Below are positions 16,635 to 22,195 of a stretch of DNA of 35,705 nucleotides, piece after piece. The DNA is from VGKU01 sp964388785. Lineage in GTDB: Bacteria; Patescibacteriota; Patescibacteriia; UBA9934; GWF2-40-263. Below the pieces are notes generated by a model. The model had not been told where the DNA came from, searched no databases, and saw nothing but the letters and a program-made list of their open reading frames with translations. The DNA is taken from the NCBI GenBank assembly GCA_964388785.1, contig CAYMBX010000009.1, positions 1 to 35,705 on the forward strand. Direction: 5' to 3'. The translations under genes and the position numbers were made by a program. The first letter of the stretch is position 1. Each line of letters opens with the position of its first letter.

Positions 16635-17480
16635 ATGAAAATTCTTATTTTTGGAAACGGCTATATTGGAAACAGGTGTCAGGAAGTGTGGGGAGATGAA
16701 GCTGTGGTGTCGTCTGTACGTGTGACAAGCAAACAGGATGCACTCGATGAGATTCGCAAGGAAAAACCGGATGCTGTGTTGAATGCCGCGGGGGTGAAGG
16801 GAAAACCGAATGTCGATTGGTGTGAAGACAATCAAGTCGCGACGATCGACGGCAACACCTTGATGCCGATCGTACTTGCCCAAGCCTGCCAGGAAGCGGG
16901 TGTGTATCTGCTTCACATGGGTTCGGGCTGCATTTTTTATGGAGATTCACCGCATGAAGATAAAGCCTGGCGCGAAGATGATTTTGGCAATCCGATCCCG
17001 GTTTATTCTCGTGCGAAGTGGGCTGCAGATTTGGTATTGTCGACCCTCCCAAATGTGGGGATTGCGCGTATTCGCATGCCGATCGATTGGAAACCGGCAC
17101 CGGGCAACTTGATCGATAAGTTGGCTACGTATCCAAAAATTATTGATGTGGAAAATTCGGTGACGATCATTGATGACATGATTGATGTGTTTCATCAATT
17201 GCTCGAGAAGAAAGCGACCGGGATTTTCCATGTGACAAATCCGGGTACAATGAAGCATCGAGAACTGATCGCTCTTTATGAGGAGCTTGTCGATCCGACG
17301 CACACGAACGAATGGATTTCAAATGATGAACTGGTCGGACAGGGTCTCGCCAAAAAAGGCCGATCCAATAATTTTCTTGCAAACACGCGTCTCGCAGAAA
17401 TTGGAATCACGATGCGTCCTGTGAAGGAGGCACTGAGAGATACGTTGATGAAATACGCGGAAGCAAAAAAACAGGGTTGA
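16635..17480 (+). CDS. NRS/ER-like dTDP(UDP)-4-keto-6-deoxyglucose 3,5-epimerase/4-reductase (rhamnose synthesis)
   Basis: The ATG at 16635 (281 aa) is preferred to the TTG at 16620 because it begins at the first Rossmann strand (MKILIFGNGYIGNRC). RmlD-type SDR features are present: NAAGV (residues 50-54), GSGCIF, and Tyr124-xxx-Lys128 (YSRAK). NVDWCE, SGCIFYGD, RMPIDWKP and NSVTIIDD match plant/fungal NRS/ER (UER1) proteins better than bacterial RmlD. In NRS/ER a Cys in the GCIF block and a downstream Lys perform the 3,5-epimerisation; here Cys99 and Lys162/Lys168 are equivalent candidates (alignment from memory). No rmlC is seen in the window, so this single enzyme may do both final steps. 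An intrinsic terminator overlaps the stop codon. Confidence 0.8.
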   Translation: MKILIFGNGYIGNRCQEVWGDEAVVSSVRVTSKQDALDEIRKEKPDAVLNAAGVKGKPNVDWCEDNQVATIDGNTLMPIVLAQACQEAGVYLLHMGSGCIFYGDSPHEDKAWREDDFGNPIPVYSRAKWAADLVLSTLPNVGIARIRMPIDWKPAPGNLIDKLATYPKIIDVENSVTIIDDMIDVFHQLLEKKATGIFHVTNPGTMKHRELIALYEELVDPTHTNEWISNDELVGQGLAKKGRSNNFLANTRLAEIGITMRPVKEALRDTLMKYAEAKKQG

Positions 17481-17495
17481 CCCCTGTTTTTGGTT
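17465..17495 (+). terminator. Intrinsic terminator after the rhamnose genes
   Basis: Stem AAAAACAGGG (17467-17476) pairs with CCCTGTTTTT (17482-17491), with a 5-nt loop and a U-rich tail. It overlaps the stop codon of the NRS/ER-like gene and closes the forward run before the foreign island. Confidence 0.85.
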
Positions 17496-17617
17496 TTGGT
17501 AGGGTCAGGGCGACGCAGGATGGTCTTGCGTTGATTCGCATTGTCACAGACGTGGCATTCGAATCTTCATTATCCTGATGGCGACCGTCTTTTCTGGCGG
17601 TTCCAGGCGAGGAGCAC

Positions 17618-18379
17618 ATGCATATCATCGGCGAAGGTGTGGAGCTGATCGAGCTCCACAGCGACCTGGCTCAAGGGTCGCTCGCGGGTTGTCGAAAGAA
17701 GTTCGCAAAGAGCAACCAGGCGGCGGTGGTCGAGAAGATCGTCGCAGAGCTCGAGAACGGAACGCTCTATCTGGGCGATTGGACGAAGGGAGAGATCCAG
17801 ATCGTCGGGATCAAGCGTCTCATCACCAATCGGTTCTGGACCGAGGTCGAGTACGACGTTCTGTTCCCGCCCAAGCCCGGGAAGACGGAGCCAGCGGTTG
17901 GCACGTACCGCAACGTCCGCTGGAACAGTGGGGTTGATGCAGGTGCTGGCGCGCTCTGCATTACCAGAAGCGGCGAGATCGTGCTGCTGCACAGCTTCCG
18001 TCACGCCGTACGTCGGTGGACGCTCGAGCTGCCTCGTGGCATCCGCAAGCCCGACGAGACGCCTGAGCAGTGTGCATTGCGTGAGGCTCAGGAGGAGTGT
18101 GGGGTCGTCATCACGGACGACACGCAGATCATCAACCTGGGCATTCACGATCCGGATACCGGCATCGTGTACCAGGAGGTTCCGATCATCGCGCTTACGA
18201 ACGTGGAGGTCGATGAGGCGAAGGTCTCTCGGGACGTGTCGGAGTCAACGCTCGCCCCTGTCGTCCTCTCGCTTCGCGAGTTCCTTGATGGCGTGAGCAG
18301 CGGGCAGATCAAGGACGGATGGATCCGTTCCGCTGTCCTGGTTGCTCTCGCCCGCGGCATCATCCAGTTCCCCAACTAA
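17618..18379 (+). CDS. Nudix hydrolase with N-terminal extension (island gene)
   Basis: A 253-aa protein with a good ribosome-binding site (GGCGAGGAG, about 4 nt before ATG), unusual for this window. Residues 1 to about 100 form an extension with a beta-rich part; the Nudix core follows with the box at residues 141-163: LPRG141, Glu147 and REAQEECGV. All metal-binding positions are present, so hydrolysis of a nucleoside diphosphate derivative is expected. The LPRG lead-in resembles ADP-ribose/NDP-sugar pyrophosphatases. Codon use is much richer in G/C than in the flanking rhamnose genes, consistent with recent transfer. It stands alone between terminators on the forward strand. It shares domain order (extension, then LPRG-Nudix) with the degenerate protein at 20301-20975. 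The substrate is unknown. Confidence 0.85.
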   Translation: MHIIGEGVELIELHSDLAQGSLAGCRKKFAKSNQAAVVEKIVAELENGTLYLGDWTKGEIQIVGIKRLITNRFWTEVEYDVLFPPKPGKTEPAVGTYRNVRWNSGVDAGAGALCITRSGEIVLLHSFRHAVRRWTLELPRGIRKPDETPEQCALREAQEECGVVITDDTQIINLGIHDPDTGIVYQEVPIIALTNVEVDEAKVSRDVSESTLAPVVLSLREFLDGVSSGQIKDGWIRSAVLVALARGIIQFPN

Positions 18380-18403
18380 CGTGTCTTCGGACGCGTTTTT
18401 TTT
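18380..18403 (+). terminator. Intrinsic terminator of island Nudix gene
   Basis: Stem CGTGTC/GACGCG with a TTCG tetraloop, followed by eight Ts. It starts directly after the stop codon. Confidence 0.9.
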
Positions 18404-18405
18404 GT

Positions 18406-18430
18406 ACAAAAAAGACCTGAAGTTCAGGTC
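18406..18430 (-). terminator. Intrinsic terminator of cupin gene (reverse strand)
   Basis: A near-perfect palindrome (arms GACCTGAA and TTCAGGTC, 18414-18430) followed on the reverse strand by six Us. The cupin stop codon lies inside the hairpin. It is placed tail-to-tail with the forward Nudix terminator. Confidence 0.85.
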
Positions 18431-18861
18431 GAAGGAAATGGTACGACAGAGAAGTGAAAGTCGTCGTCGGGATCACGCGCTTTGTGTGAAGCGAGTACGA
18501 GGAGCATGCCAATTCCCGTTCCGATGTTTTCAACGGCGTGGGCGATCGCGATGGGGACGATGACCGCGCGCGGATCCGGAGAAGCCGTCGCTGCGTCAGC
18601 GCGGAGGATGATCTCACCTCGATTGCTCGTCTCTGGATCCGCGAACGTGATTCTCATCTCGCCTTCCAAACAGACGAAAACTTCACACTTGCGAAGGTGG
18701 TAGTGGTTTCCGGCCGGACCGCTTCCCGGGAGCATGCGAACGACGTAGGGAAACAGAAGTGGTTCGCCAACAAGCTCGGCAAGTTCCTGCAGATCGAATT
18801 GCGTGAGCGTGCGCCCGGGCTTGCTGCCACTGATTGCAAGAGGGATCGTTTGAATTTCCAT
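18424..18861 (-). CDS. Cupin-domain protein (CapF C-terminal/WxcM-like)
   Basis: I choose the ATG at 18861 (145 aa, MEIQTIPLAI) because it is preceded by AGGAGG, and because the alternative ATG at 18885 overlaps the predicted -10 box. The single cupin barrel shows GNHYHLRKCEVF (metal-binding His pair and Glu) and, later, VPIAIAHAVENIGTG with the second-motif His. The spacing and the GNHYH phrase resemble the C-terminal cupin of the capsule enzyme CapF and WxcM-like sugar-nucleotide enzymes, so it may epimerise or isomerise a sugar nucleotide, or simply bind a ligand. It follows the PaaX/Cas2-like regulator gene on the same strand and carries its own copy of the operator that precedes that regulator. 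It ends in an intrinsic terminator. Confidence 0.75.
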   Translation of the reverse strand: MEIQTIPLAISGSKPGRTLTQFDLQELAELVGEPLLFPYVVRMLPGSGPAGNHYHLRKCEVFVCLEGEMRITFADPETSNRGEIILRADAATASPDPRAVIVPIAIAHAVENIGTGIGMLLVLASHKARDPDDDFHFSVVPFPST

Positions 18862-18875
18862 GTCCTCCTCATGGC

Positions 18876-18915
18876 GTGTTGACATTTTTTCGCCGGGGCG
18901 AAAGTTTATCAACAC
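18876..18915 (-). promoter_or_regulatory. Dyad operator and promoter of the cupin gene (operator copy 1)
   Basis: A 40-bp two-layer palindrome centred at 18895.5: outer arms GTGTTGA (18876-18882) and TCAACAC (18909-18915), inner arms TTTCGCC and GGCGAAA around a central GG. On the reverse strand it contains TTGATA (18912-18907), a 17-nt spacer and AAAAAT (18889-18884), a plausible sigma-70-type promoter with the inner dyad in its spacer. The regulator's stop codon lies in one outer arm. Its geometry is identical to the copy at 19430-19467. Confidence 0.7.
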
Positions 18916-19427
18916 TTCTGTTCTTTGCCAAGAAAAAGTTTGACCCACTGTTCGATTCGCGCATCTTTTATAAAACGTTTTAGATCCTTTGTACAGTCCC
19001 GATCATATTTCCAAACACTCATCTGCATCTGAGTAAAACCGATCATCTTAATGAAATATCGAAACGCGTCTCTCTCATTTTTTGCCTGCTGAGGAAAATC
19101 AAACAGAACGAGTAATTGTTGATGGCTTGGGAGATGTGGGTGCGTTTGAGCCGATCGTCTAAGAGTTTCAATTTTTCCACGATCACTCAATGTCACCATG
19201 AGGCCTTTACTTGTTTTTTTGATATCTATCCATCTTTTTCGCTTTAAATATTGTATGCGCTGATAGGTTTCTCGTCTTTTCCGTGTGCGCTCACGTTCAG
19301 CGGTTCGAACTTTTCCAAGCTCGGATCGCGGACCGGTATATGTAGGCATTTCGGGAATGATCAGCCAGTCATCTGCGAGTTGTTTAAGTAGCTTGGTGAT
19401 CGCGAGTCGGTTGGAAGCTTTTGACAT
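18909..19427 (-). CDS. PaaX-like transcriptional regulator with Cas2-like C-terminal domain
   Basis: I choose the ATG at 19427 (172 aa, MSKASNRLAI); an earlier in-frame start would lie inside the operator. Residues 1 to about 90 look like a winged helix (LAITKLLKQLADDWL, then RIQYLKRKRWIDIKKTSKGLMVTLSDRG, the recognition helix and wing). Residues about 100-172 (LLVLFDFPQQAKNERDAFRY, then FTQMQMSVWKYDRD) match the ferredoxin-like fold shared by PaaX C-terminal domains and Cas2. Such Patescibacteria proteins are often labelled Cas2, but with no CRISPR array or other cas gene here a regulator is much more likely. The gene is AT-rich, unlike its island neighbours. Identical dyad operators precede it and the next gene, suggesting autoregulation. 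Confidence 0.8.
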   Translation of the reverse strand: MSKASNRLAITKLLKQLADDWLIIPEMPTYTGPRSELGKVRTAERERTRKRRETYQRIQYLKRKRWIDIKKTSKGLMVTLSDRGKIETLRRSAQTHPHLPSHQQLLVLFDFPQQAKNERDAFRYFIKMIGFTQMQMSVWKYDRDCTKDLKRFIKDARIEQWVKLFLGKEQKC

Positions 19428-19429
19428 AT

Positions 19430-19467
19430 TGTTGACATTTTTCCGCCGGGGCGGAAAGCTCTCAACA
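19430..19467 (-). promoter_or_regulatory. Dyad operator and promoter of the regulator gene (operator copy 2)
   Basis: A 38-bp two-layer palindrome centred at 19448.5: outer arms TGTTGA/TCAACA and inner arms TTTCCGCC/GGCGGAAA around GG. On the reverse strand TTGAGA (19465-19460), a 17-nt spacer and AAAAAT (19442-19437) form a promoter. The predicted start of transcription is about 3 nt before the regulator's ATG, so the mRNA would be nearly leaderless. Confidence 0.72.
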
Positions 19468-19479
19468 GCCATTCGCAGA

Positions 19480-19506
19480 AATAAAAAGAACCCGTGGGAT
19501 GGGTTC
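19480..19506 (-). terminator. Intrinsic terminator of the degenerate-Nudix/189-aa operon (reverse strand)
   Basis: Stem GAACCC/GGGTTC (19506-19501 with 19493-19488) with a 7-nt loop, followed by TTTTTATTT on the reverse strand. It begins at the stop codon of the 189-aa protein, which supports the gap-collapsed reading of that gene. Confidence 0.88.
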
Positions 19507-20229
19507 AGGGAGTGGGCGAGAAGAGTCCGAGCACGGCGAGCGCGGAGAGCGAACGACCGTCGGTCGAGCGCTTCGCGAACTCGACGGGCGTCAGGCCCTC
19601 TNNNNNNNNNNNNNNNNNNNNNNNNNNNNNNNNNNNNNNNNNNNNNNNNNNNNNNNNNNNNNNNNNNNNNNNNNNNNNNNNNNNNNNNNNNNNNNNNNNN
19701 NGAGCGAACGACCGTCGGTCGAGCGCTTCGCGAACTCGACGGGCGTCAGGCCCTCTTCGTCCGGGAAGTCGACATCGTTGCGGAAGACCGCAATCTTGCC
19801 CTTGAGACGCTGCGGGTTGGCCTCGATACGGCCATCCGGATCGCGCCCCGATGCGTCGAGCTCGCCCTTGGAGAGGGAACTCGGCTTGAGCTCGAGGATC
19901 TCGCCGGAGAGCCCCTTGTTCGTACGCACGCGCACGAGCCCGCGCGGGTTGACGTCCACGATCACGTGGCCGATCACCTCGGCGTCTGGGTTGCCCGGCT
20001 CCTCGATGATCGCGCACAGGTTCCAGCCACCCGGGTGACGAACCACTCCGGCCGCGTGGAACTTGCCGTCCCCGCGGCGGATCTGGCCGGTCGCCAGGTC
20101 GAAGCCCCAGAGCTCGTTCTCCTTGCCGGCCGCGCGCTTGGCCTCGACGGCTTCCGCGGGTTCCAGAACGATGAACGTGTCTTCGCCCAGCTTCTGCTGG
20201 GCTTCTTCGAGAGTGATGAACGTAGACAT
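19505..20229 (-). CDS. Unknown island protein, about 189 aa once the false gap is removed
   Basis: The frame runs from the ATG at 20229 into the 100-N gap. The 55 nt after the gap also occur just before it. Collapsing the 55-nt duplicate plus the Ns keeps the frame and ends at a TGA (19505-19507) with the C-terminus GRSLSALAVLGLFSPTP, directly at an intrinsic terminator. The protein is soluble: N-terminus MSTFITLEEAQQKLGEDTF, then GGWNLCAIIEE, VIVDVNPRGLVRVRTNKG and KIAVFRNDVDFPDEEGLTP. I do not recognise a family, and no signal or membrane segment is visible. Codon use is strongly G/C-ended (about 70% GC sampled). It is second in an operon with the degenerate Nudix gene. A hairpin covers its weak ribosome-binding site (GAAGGG). 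Confidence 0.75.
19547..19601. repeat. Left copy of 55-nt duplicate flanking gap
   Basis: Identical to 19702-19756. A 55-nt exact overlap across an arbitrary 100-N run is what a de Bruijn assembler with k=55 leaves when a scaffolder fails to merge adjacent contigs. Confidence 0.95.
19602..19701. other. Assembly gap of 100 N (probably false)
   Basis: Exactly 100 Ns between the two copies of the 55-nt sequence. The true sequence probably has no gap here and only one copy. Confidence 0.9.
19702..19756. repeat. Right copy of 55-nt duplicate flanking gap
   Basis: Identical to 19547-19601. Both copies encode, on the reverse strand, the same EGLTPVEFAKRSTDGRSL segment of the unknown protein. Confidence 0.95.
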
Positions 20230-20230
20230 G

Positions 20231-20250
20231 GCACGCCCTTCGGGTCGTGT
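20231..20250 (-). promoter_or_regulatory. Hairpin over the ribosome-binding site of the 189-aa gene
   Basis: On the reverse strand CACG-A-CCC pairs with GGG-CGTG around a GAA loop, with one bulged A. It ends 2-3 nt before the ATG at 20229 and contains the only SD-like sequence (GAAGGG). It could limit translation unless opened. Confidence 0.5.
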
Positions 20251-20251
20251 C

Positions 20252-20280
20252 TGATCATCCGCCTCAAACGGATCAGATCA
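20252..20280 (-). promoter_or_regulatory. Pentaloop stem-loop 1 (UUGAG loop) upstream of the 189-aa gene
   Basis: On the reverse strand ATCCGT pairs with GCGGAT (one G-U wobble) around loop TTGAG. An outer TGATC/GATCA extension with a 2-nt bulge gives a stem of about 10 bp. It is not followed by a U-tract, so it is not a terminator. The same loop occurs in two other stem-loops of this operon. Confidence 0.6.
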
Positions 20281-20293
20281 GTCTACCGATGAT

Positions 20294-20310
20294 CCCGGCC
20301 TCAAGCCGAG
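20294..20310 (-). promoter_or_regulatory. Pentaloop stem-loop 2 (UUGAG loop) at the end of the degenerate Nudix gene
   Basis: On the reverse strand CTCGGC pairs with GCCGGG (one wobble) around loop TTGAG. The TGA stop codon of the degenerate Nudix gene lies within the loop. Confidence 0.55.
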
Positions 20311-20975
20311 CGACGCCTCAACCAGCGTTCTGTTTTGAAGAGGGCCGTCAACGTCGTTTGATCGTTGATGATCCCTCGGTCGACCATGTCGTGGATCTGC
20401 TCCCAGCTGTACAGCTTGGGTGAGACATACTCTTTGTGATGAGGAGGTTCGGATGCGGATACGGCCTCAACCAGATGGATTTGCACTTGGTCCATCCGCG
20501 TTCCGGTGTCTTCCCACACGGATCCTAGCAGCACGGGATCGAATCCTTCAAGACGGCCCACCCATTCGGCTCCGGCTTCGCGCTCGAGCAGCGCTTGAGC
20601 AACTCCGTGCTGGCAAGCCTTGGCCACTTCCGGATCAATCCACCCACGCGGGAGCTCAGTCATCCACCGTCCCGTCGCCAATCGATGCTGCTTTACGAAC
20701 AGCAGTTTTTCGTTGACGATTGCAACCACACACGCGGGAATGCGAGGGGTCACGCGCACGCCGTACTGGCCCGTGCTGCCATCCGGACGAATGACATTGA
20801 AGACGATGATGAGATAGTACTGTTTGAGATCACGGATGACGTGCGAGACGCCCGTGATTTCGAACTCGCCTTCGCGGTGTTTCCCAATGCGCTTCAGGTC
20901 GCCCCACACAGGCAACCCTTCAGCCTTGAGAATCGCGTTCACTTCAGCGAGTACATGGAAACGACTTGATTCCAT
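20301..20975 (-). CDS. Degenerate Nudix-fold protein (island operon, first gene)
   Basis: A 224-aa protein with an N-terminal extension of about 80 residues and a Nudix-like core: VAIVNEKLLFVKQHR, then TELPRGWIDPE, the usual lead-in to the Nudix box. The box itself is broken. After PRGWIDPE comes AKACQHGVAQALLEREAG, which lacks the R-E-x-x-E-E arrangement and keeps only one plausible metal-binding Glu. The remainder (DPVLLGSVWEDTGTRMDQVQIHLVEAV) still reads like an ADP-ribose pyrophosphatase-type Nudix fold. It may bind a nucleotide without hydrolysing it, or it may be decaying; the intact frame, promoter and ribosome-binding site argue for the former. The ATG at 20975 follows GGGGAG by 9 nt. 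G/C-rich codon use matches the other island genes. It is followed by the 189-aa gene after 71 nt. Confidence 0.75.
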   Translation of the reverse strand: MESSRFHVLAEVNAILKAEGLPVWGDLKRIGKHREGEFEITGVSHVIRDLKQYYLIIVFNVIRPDGSTGQYGVRVTPRIPACVVAIVNEKLLFVKQHRLATGRWMTELPRGWIDPEVAKACQHGVAQALLEREAGAEWVGRLEGFDPVLLGSVWEDTGTRMDQVQIHLVEAVSASEPPHHKEYVSPKLYSWEQIHDMVDRGIINDQTTLTALFKTERWLRRRSA

Positions 20976-20989
20976 TGGTCTACACTCCC

Positions 20990-21006
20990 CTCTGCCTCAA
21001 GCAGAG
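20990..21006 (-). promoter_or_regulatory. Pentaloop stem-loop 3 (UUGAG loop) in the 5' leader of the degenerate Nudix gene
   Basis: A perfect 6-bp stem CTCTGC/GCAGAG around loop TTGAG on the reverse strand. It sits in the predicted 40-nt leader, between the transcription start (about 21015) and the GGGGAG ribosome-binding site. Confidence 0.65.
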
Positions 21007-21021
21007 CAAAGAAGTTTCATG

Positions 21022-21050
21022 AATTTAGTGTTTTTTCTTGTTTTTGTCAA
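21022..21050 (-). promoter_or_regulatory. Promoter of the degenerate-Nudix/189-aa operon
   Basis: On the reverse strand TTGACA (21050-21045), a 17-nt A-rich spacer and TAAATT (21027-21022). The -35 is consensus; the -10 matches at four of six positions. Confidence 0.7.
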
Positions 21051-21065
21051 TGCGAAACAGGTGAG

Positions 21066-21094
21066 TTGACGACCCGCAGTGGCTTTGATACGTT
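21066..21094 (+). promoter_or_regulatory. Probable promoter of rmlA
   Basis: TTGACG (21066-21071), a 17-nt spacer ending in TGA (extended -10) and TACGTT (21089-21094). The -10 is weak. The predicted transcript start is within a few nt of the ATG at 21103. Confidence 0.4.
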
Positions 21095-21102
21095 TCGTGC
21101 GT

Positions 21103-22185
21103 ATGAAAGCTCTTATCGCGGCCGGTGGGCATGCGACCCGGCTACGCCCCATCACCTGGACCCGAAACAAGCATCTGATTCCACTTGCGAATCAACCGAT
21201 GCTCATGTTTCCCATCAAAAAGATTATCGACGCCGGGATTACGGACATCATTATTAATGTGAATCCCGGGGAGATTCAGTTGATGGCCGATGCGCTTGGC
21301 GACGGAAGCCAGTTTGGCGCGACGTTTAAATATGTCGAGCAGCGCGGCGGCGCGAAAGGGCTCGCGCACGTGGTTGCAAACGCCGAAGAGCATCTCCGAG
21401 GCGAACGATTTCTGTTTTTTCTCGGAGACAACATTATCCTCGGAAGCATTAAACGATTTGTTGATCGTTTCCAAAACGAAAATTTGGATTGCATGATCGC
21501 CCTTTCTCGCGTGAAAGATCCGCACCGCTTCGGGGTGCCGGAATTTGATGCAAGCGGTCGACTGATCCGAACCATTGAAAAACCTGAAAATCCACCATCG
21601 CCATTTGCGGTGACCGGCATTTATTTGTTTGACGATAAATTTTTTGATGCCTTTAAAACGATCGAACCGTCCGCGCGCGGAGAATACGAAATCACGGATG
21701 TCATTACGTGGTATATCAATAATGGAAAGACGGGGCATGAAGAAATCACGGGCTGGTGGAAAGATACCGGAACGCCGGATGCGCTGATCGAGGGAAATGC
21801 GCTGATCATGGACGACCTGGCGCGCGAGCATTTTTGCATCGATTGCGAAGTCCCGGAAGATGCCCAAATCCAGGGGCTCGTGAGCATCGGAAAAAATACA
21901 CGCATTAGCCCTGATTCGTTGATTCGAGGCCCTGTCGTCATTGGGGACAATTGTGAGGTCACCTCTTCCTACATTGGGCCATACACGGCCATTGGCAATA
22001 ATGTCCGTATTAATCAGACCGAAGTGGAACATTCTGTTGTGTTCGAAGGTGCGGTCATCGATACGACCCGTCGCATCGTGAACTCGCTCATCGGTCTAAA
22101 TGCGACACTTGTGGATTTTCGCCGGTCTCACCCCAAAACCGGACATCGGTTGATCGTGGGAGATAATAGTTTTGTTGAGTTGTAA
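21103..22185 (+). CDS. rmlA: Glucose-1-phosphate thymidylyltransferase, long form with C-terminal beta-helix
   Basis: The ATG at 21103 (360 aa) begins directly at the nucleotidyltransferase motif MKALIAAGGHATRLRPIT; the upstream TTG start adds only an unstructured peptide. Residues 1 to about 235 form the nucleotidyltransferase domain (KHLIPLANQPML, FFLGDNII, FGVPEFD, WWKDTGTP). Residues about 245-360 contain hexapeptide-like turns (SIGKNTRISPDSLIRGPVVI, IGDNCEV, IGPYTAIGNNV) of a left-handed beta-helix. This is the archaeal-like long RmlA class (about 350 aa), not the short tetrameric type. It makes dTDP-glucose from glucose-1-phosphate and dTTP, feeding RmlB (15147). It is separated from the other rhamnose genes by the foreign island and has its own probable promoter. 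Confidence 0.9.
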   Translation: MKALIAAGGHATRLRPITWTRNKHLIPLANQPMLMFPIKKIIDAGITDIIINVNPGEIQLMADALGDGSQFGATFKYVEQRGGAKGLAHVVANAEEHLRGERFLFFLGDNIILGSIKRFVDRFQNENLDCMIALSRVKDPHRFGVPEFDASGRLIRTIEKPENPPSPFAVTGIYLFDDKFFDAFKTIEPSARGEYEITDVITWYINNGKTGHEEITGWWKDTGTPDALIEGNALIMDDLAREHFCIDCEVPEDAQIQGLVSIGKNTRISPDSLIRGPVVIGDNCEVTSSYIGPYTAIGNNVRINQTEVEHSVVFEGAVIDTTRRIVNSLIGLNATLVDFRRSHPKTGHRLIVGDNSFVEL

Positions 22186-22195
22186 AAACCTCTCG

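Larger units (their letters stand above)
17496..21050. other. Compositionally foreign mosaic island between rhamnose genes
   Basis: This segment separates the NRS/ER-like gene from rmlA. By hand count, 60-nt samples inside the Nudix gene (17881-17940) and the 189-aa gene (19921-19980) are about 63% and 70% GC, against about 47% in the flanking small membrane-protein gene and about 35% in the regulator gene (18961-19020). Genes in the GC-rich parts use mostly G/C third positions. It holds its own promoters and terminators, a regulator with two copies of one operator, and repeated stem-loops. The boundaries given are approximate: terminator end to the promoter of the last reverse operon. No integrase, direct repeats at the ends or tRNA were seen. 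Confidence 0.6.

Noticed and set aside
18909..19427. Cas2 and hence a CRISPR-Cas locus
   Set aside because: The C-terminal half has the Cas2-like fold, but there is a winged-helix N-terminus, no other cas gene and no repeat-spacer array. A PaaX-like regulator fits better.
19547..19756. Genuine direct repeat or mobile-element target duplication around the gap
   Set aside because: Exact 55-nt identity next to an arbitrary 100-N run, and restoration of an intact gene on collapse, indicate an assembly artefact.
19285..20292. Long forward-strand reading frame across the island gap
   Set aside because: It is antisense to the regulator and 189-aa genes, runs through Ns, and has a low-complexity Arg-rich translation. 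It is a GC-rich shadow frame.
20252..21006. Integron attC sites
   Set aside because: The stem-loops lack GTTRRRY/RYYYAAC core sites, and no integrase is present.
21142..22032. 296-aa reverse-strand reading frame opposite rmlA
   Set aside because: It is antisense to a clearly recognisable nucleotidyltransferase and shows no family motif.
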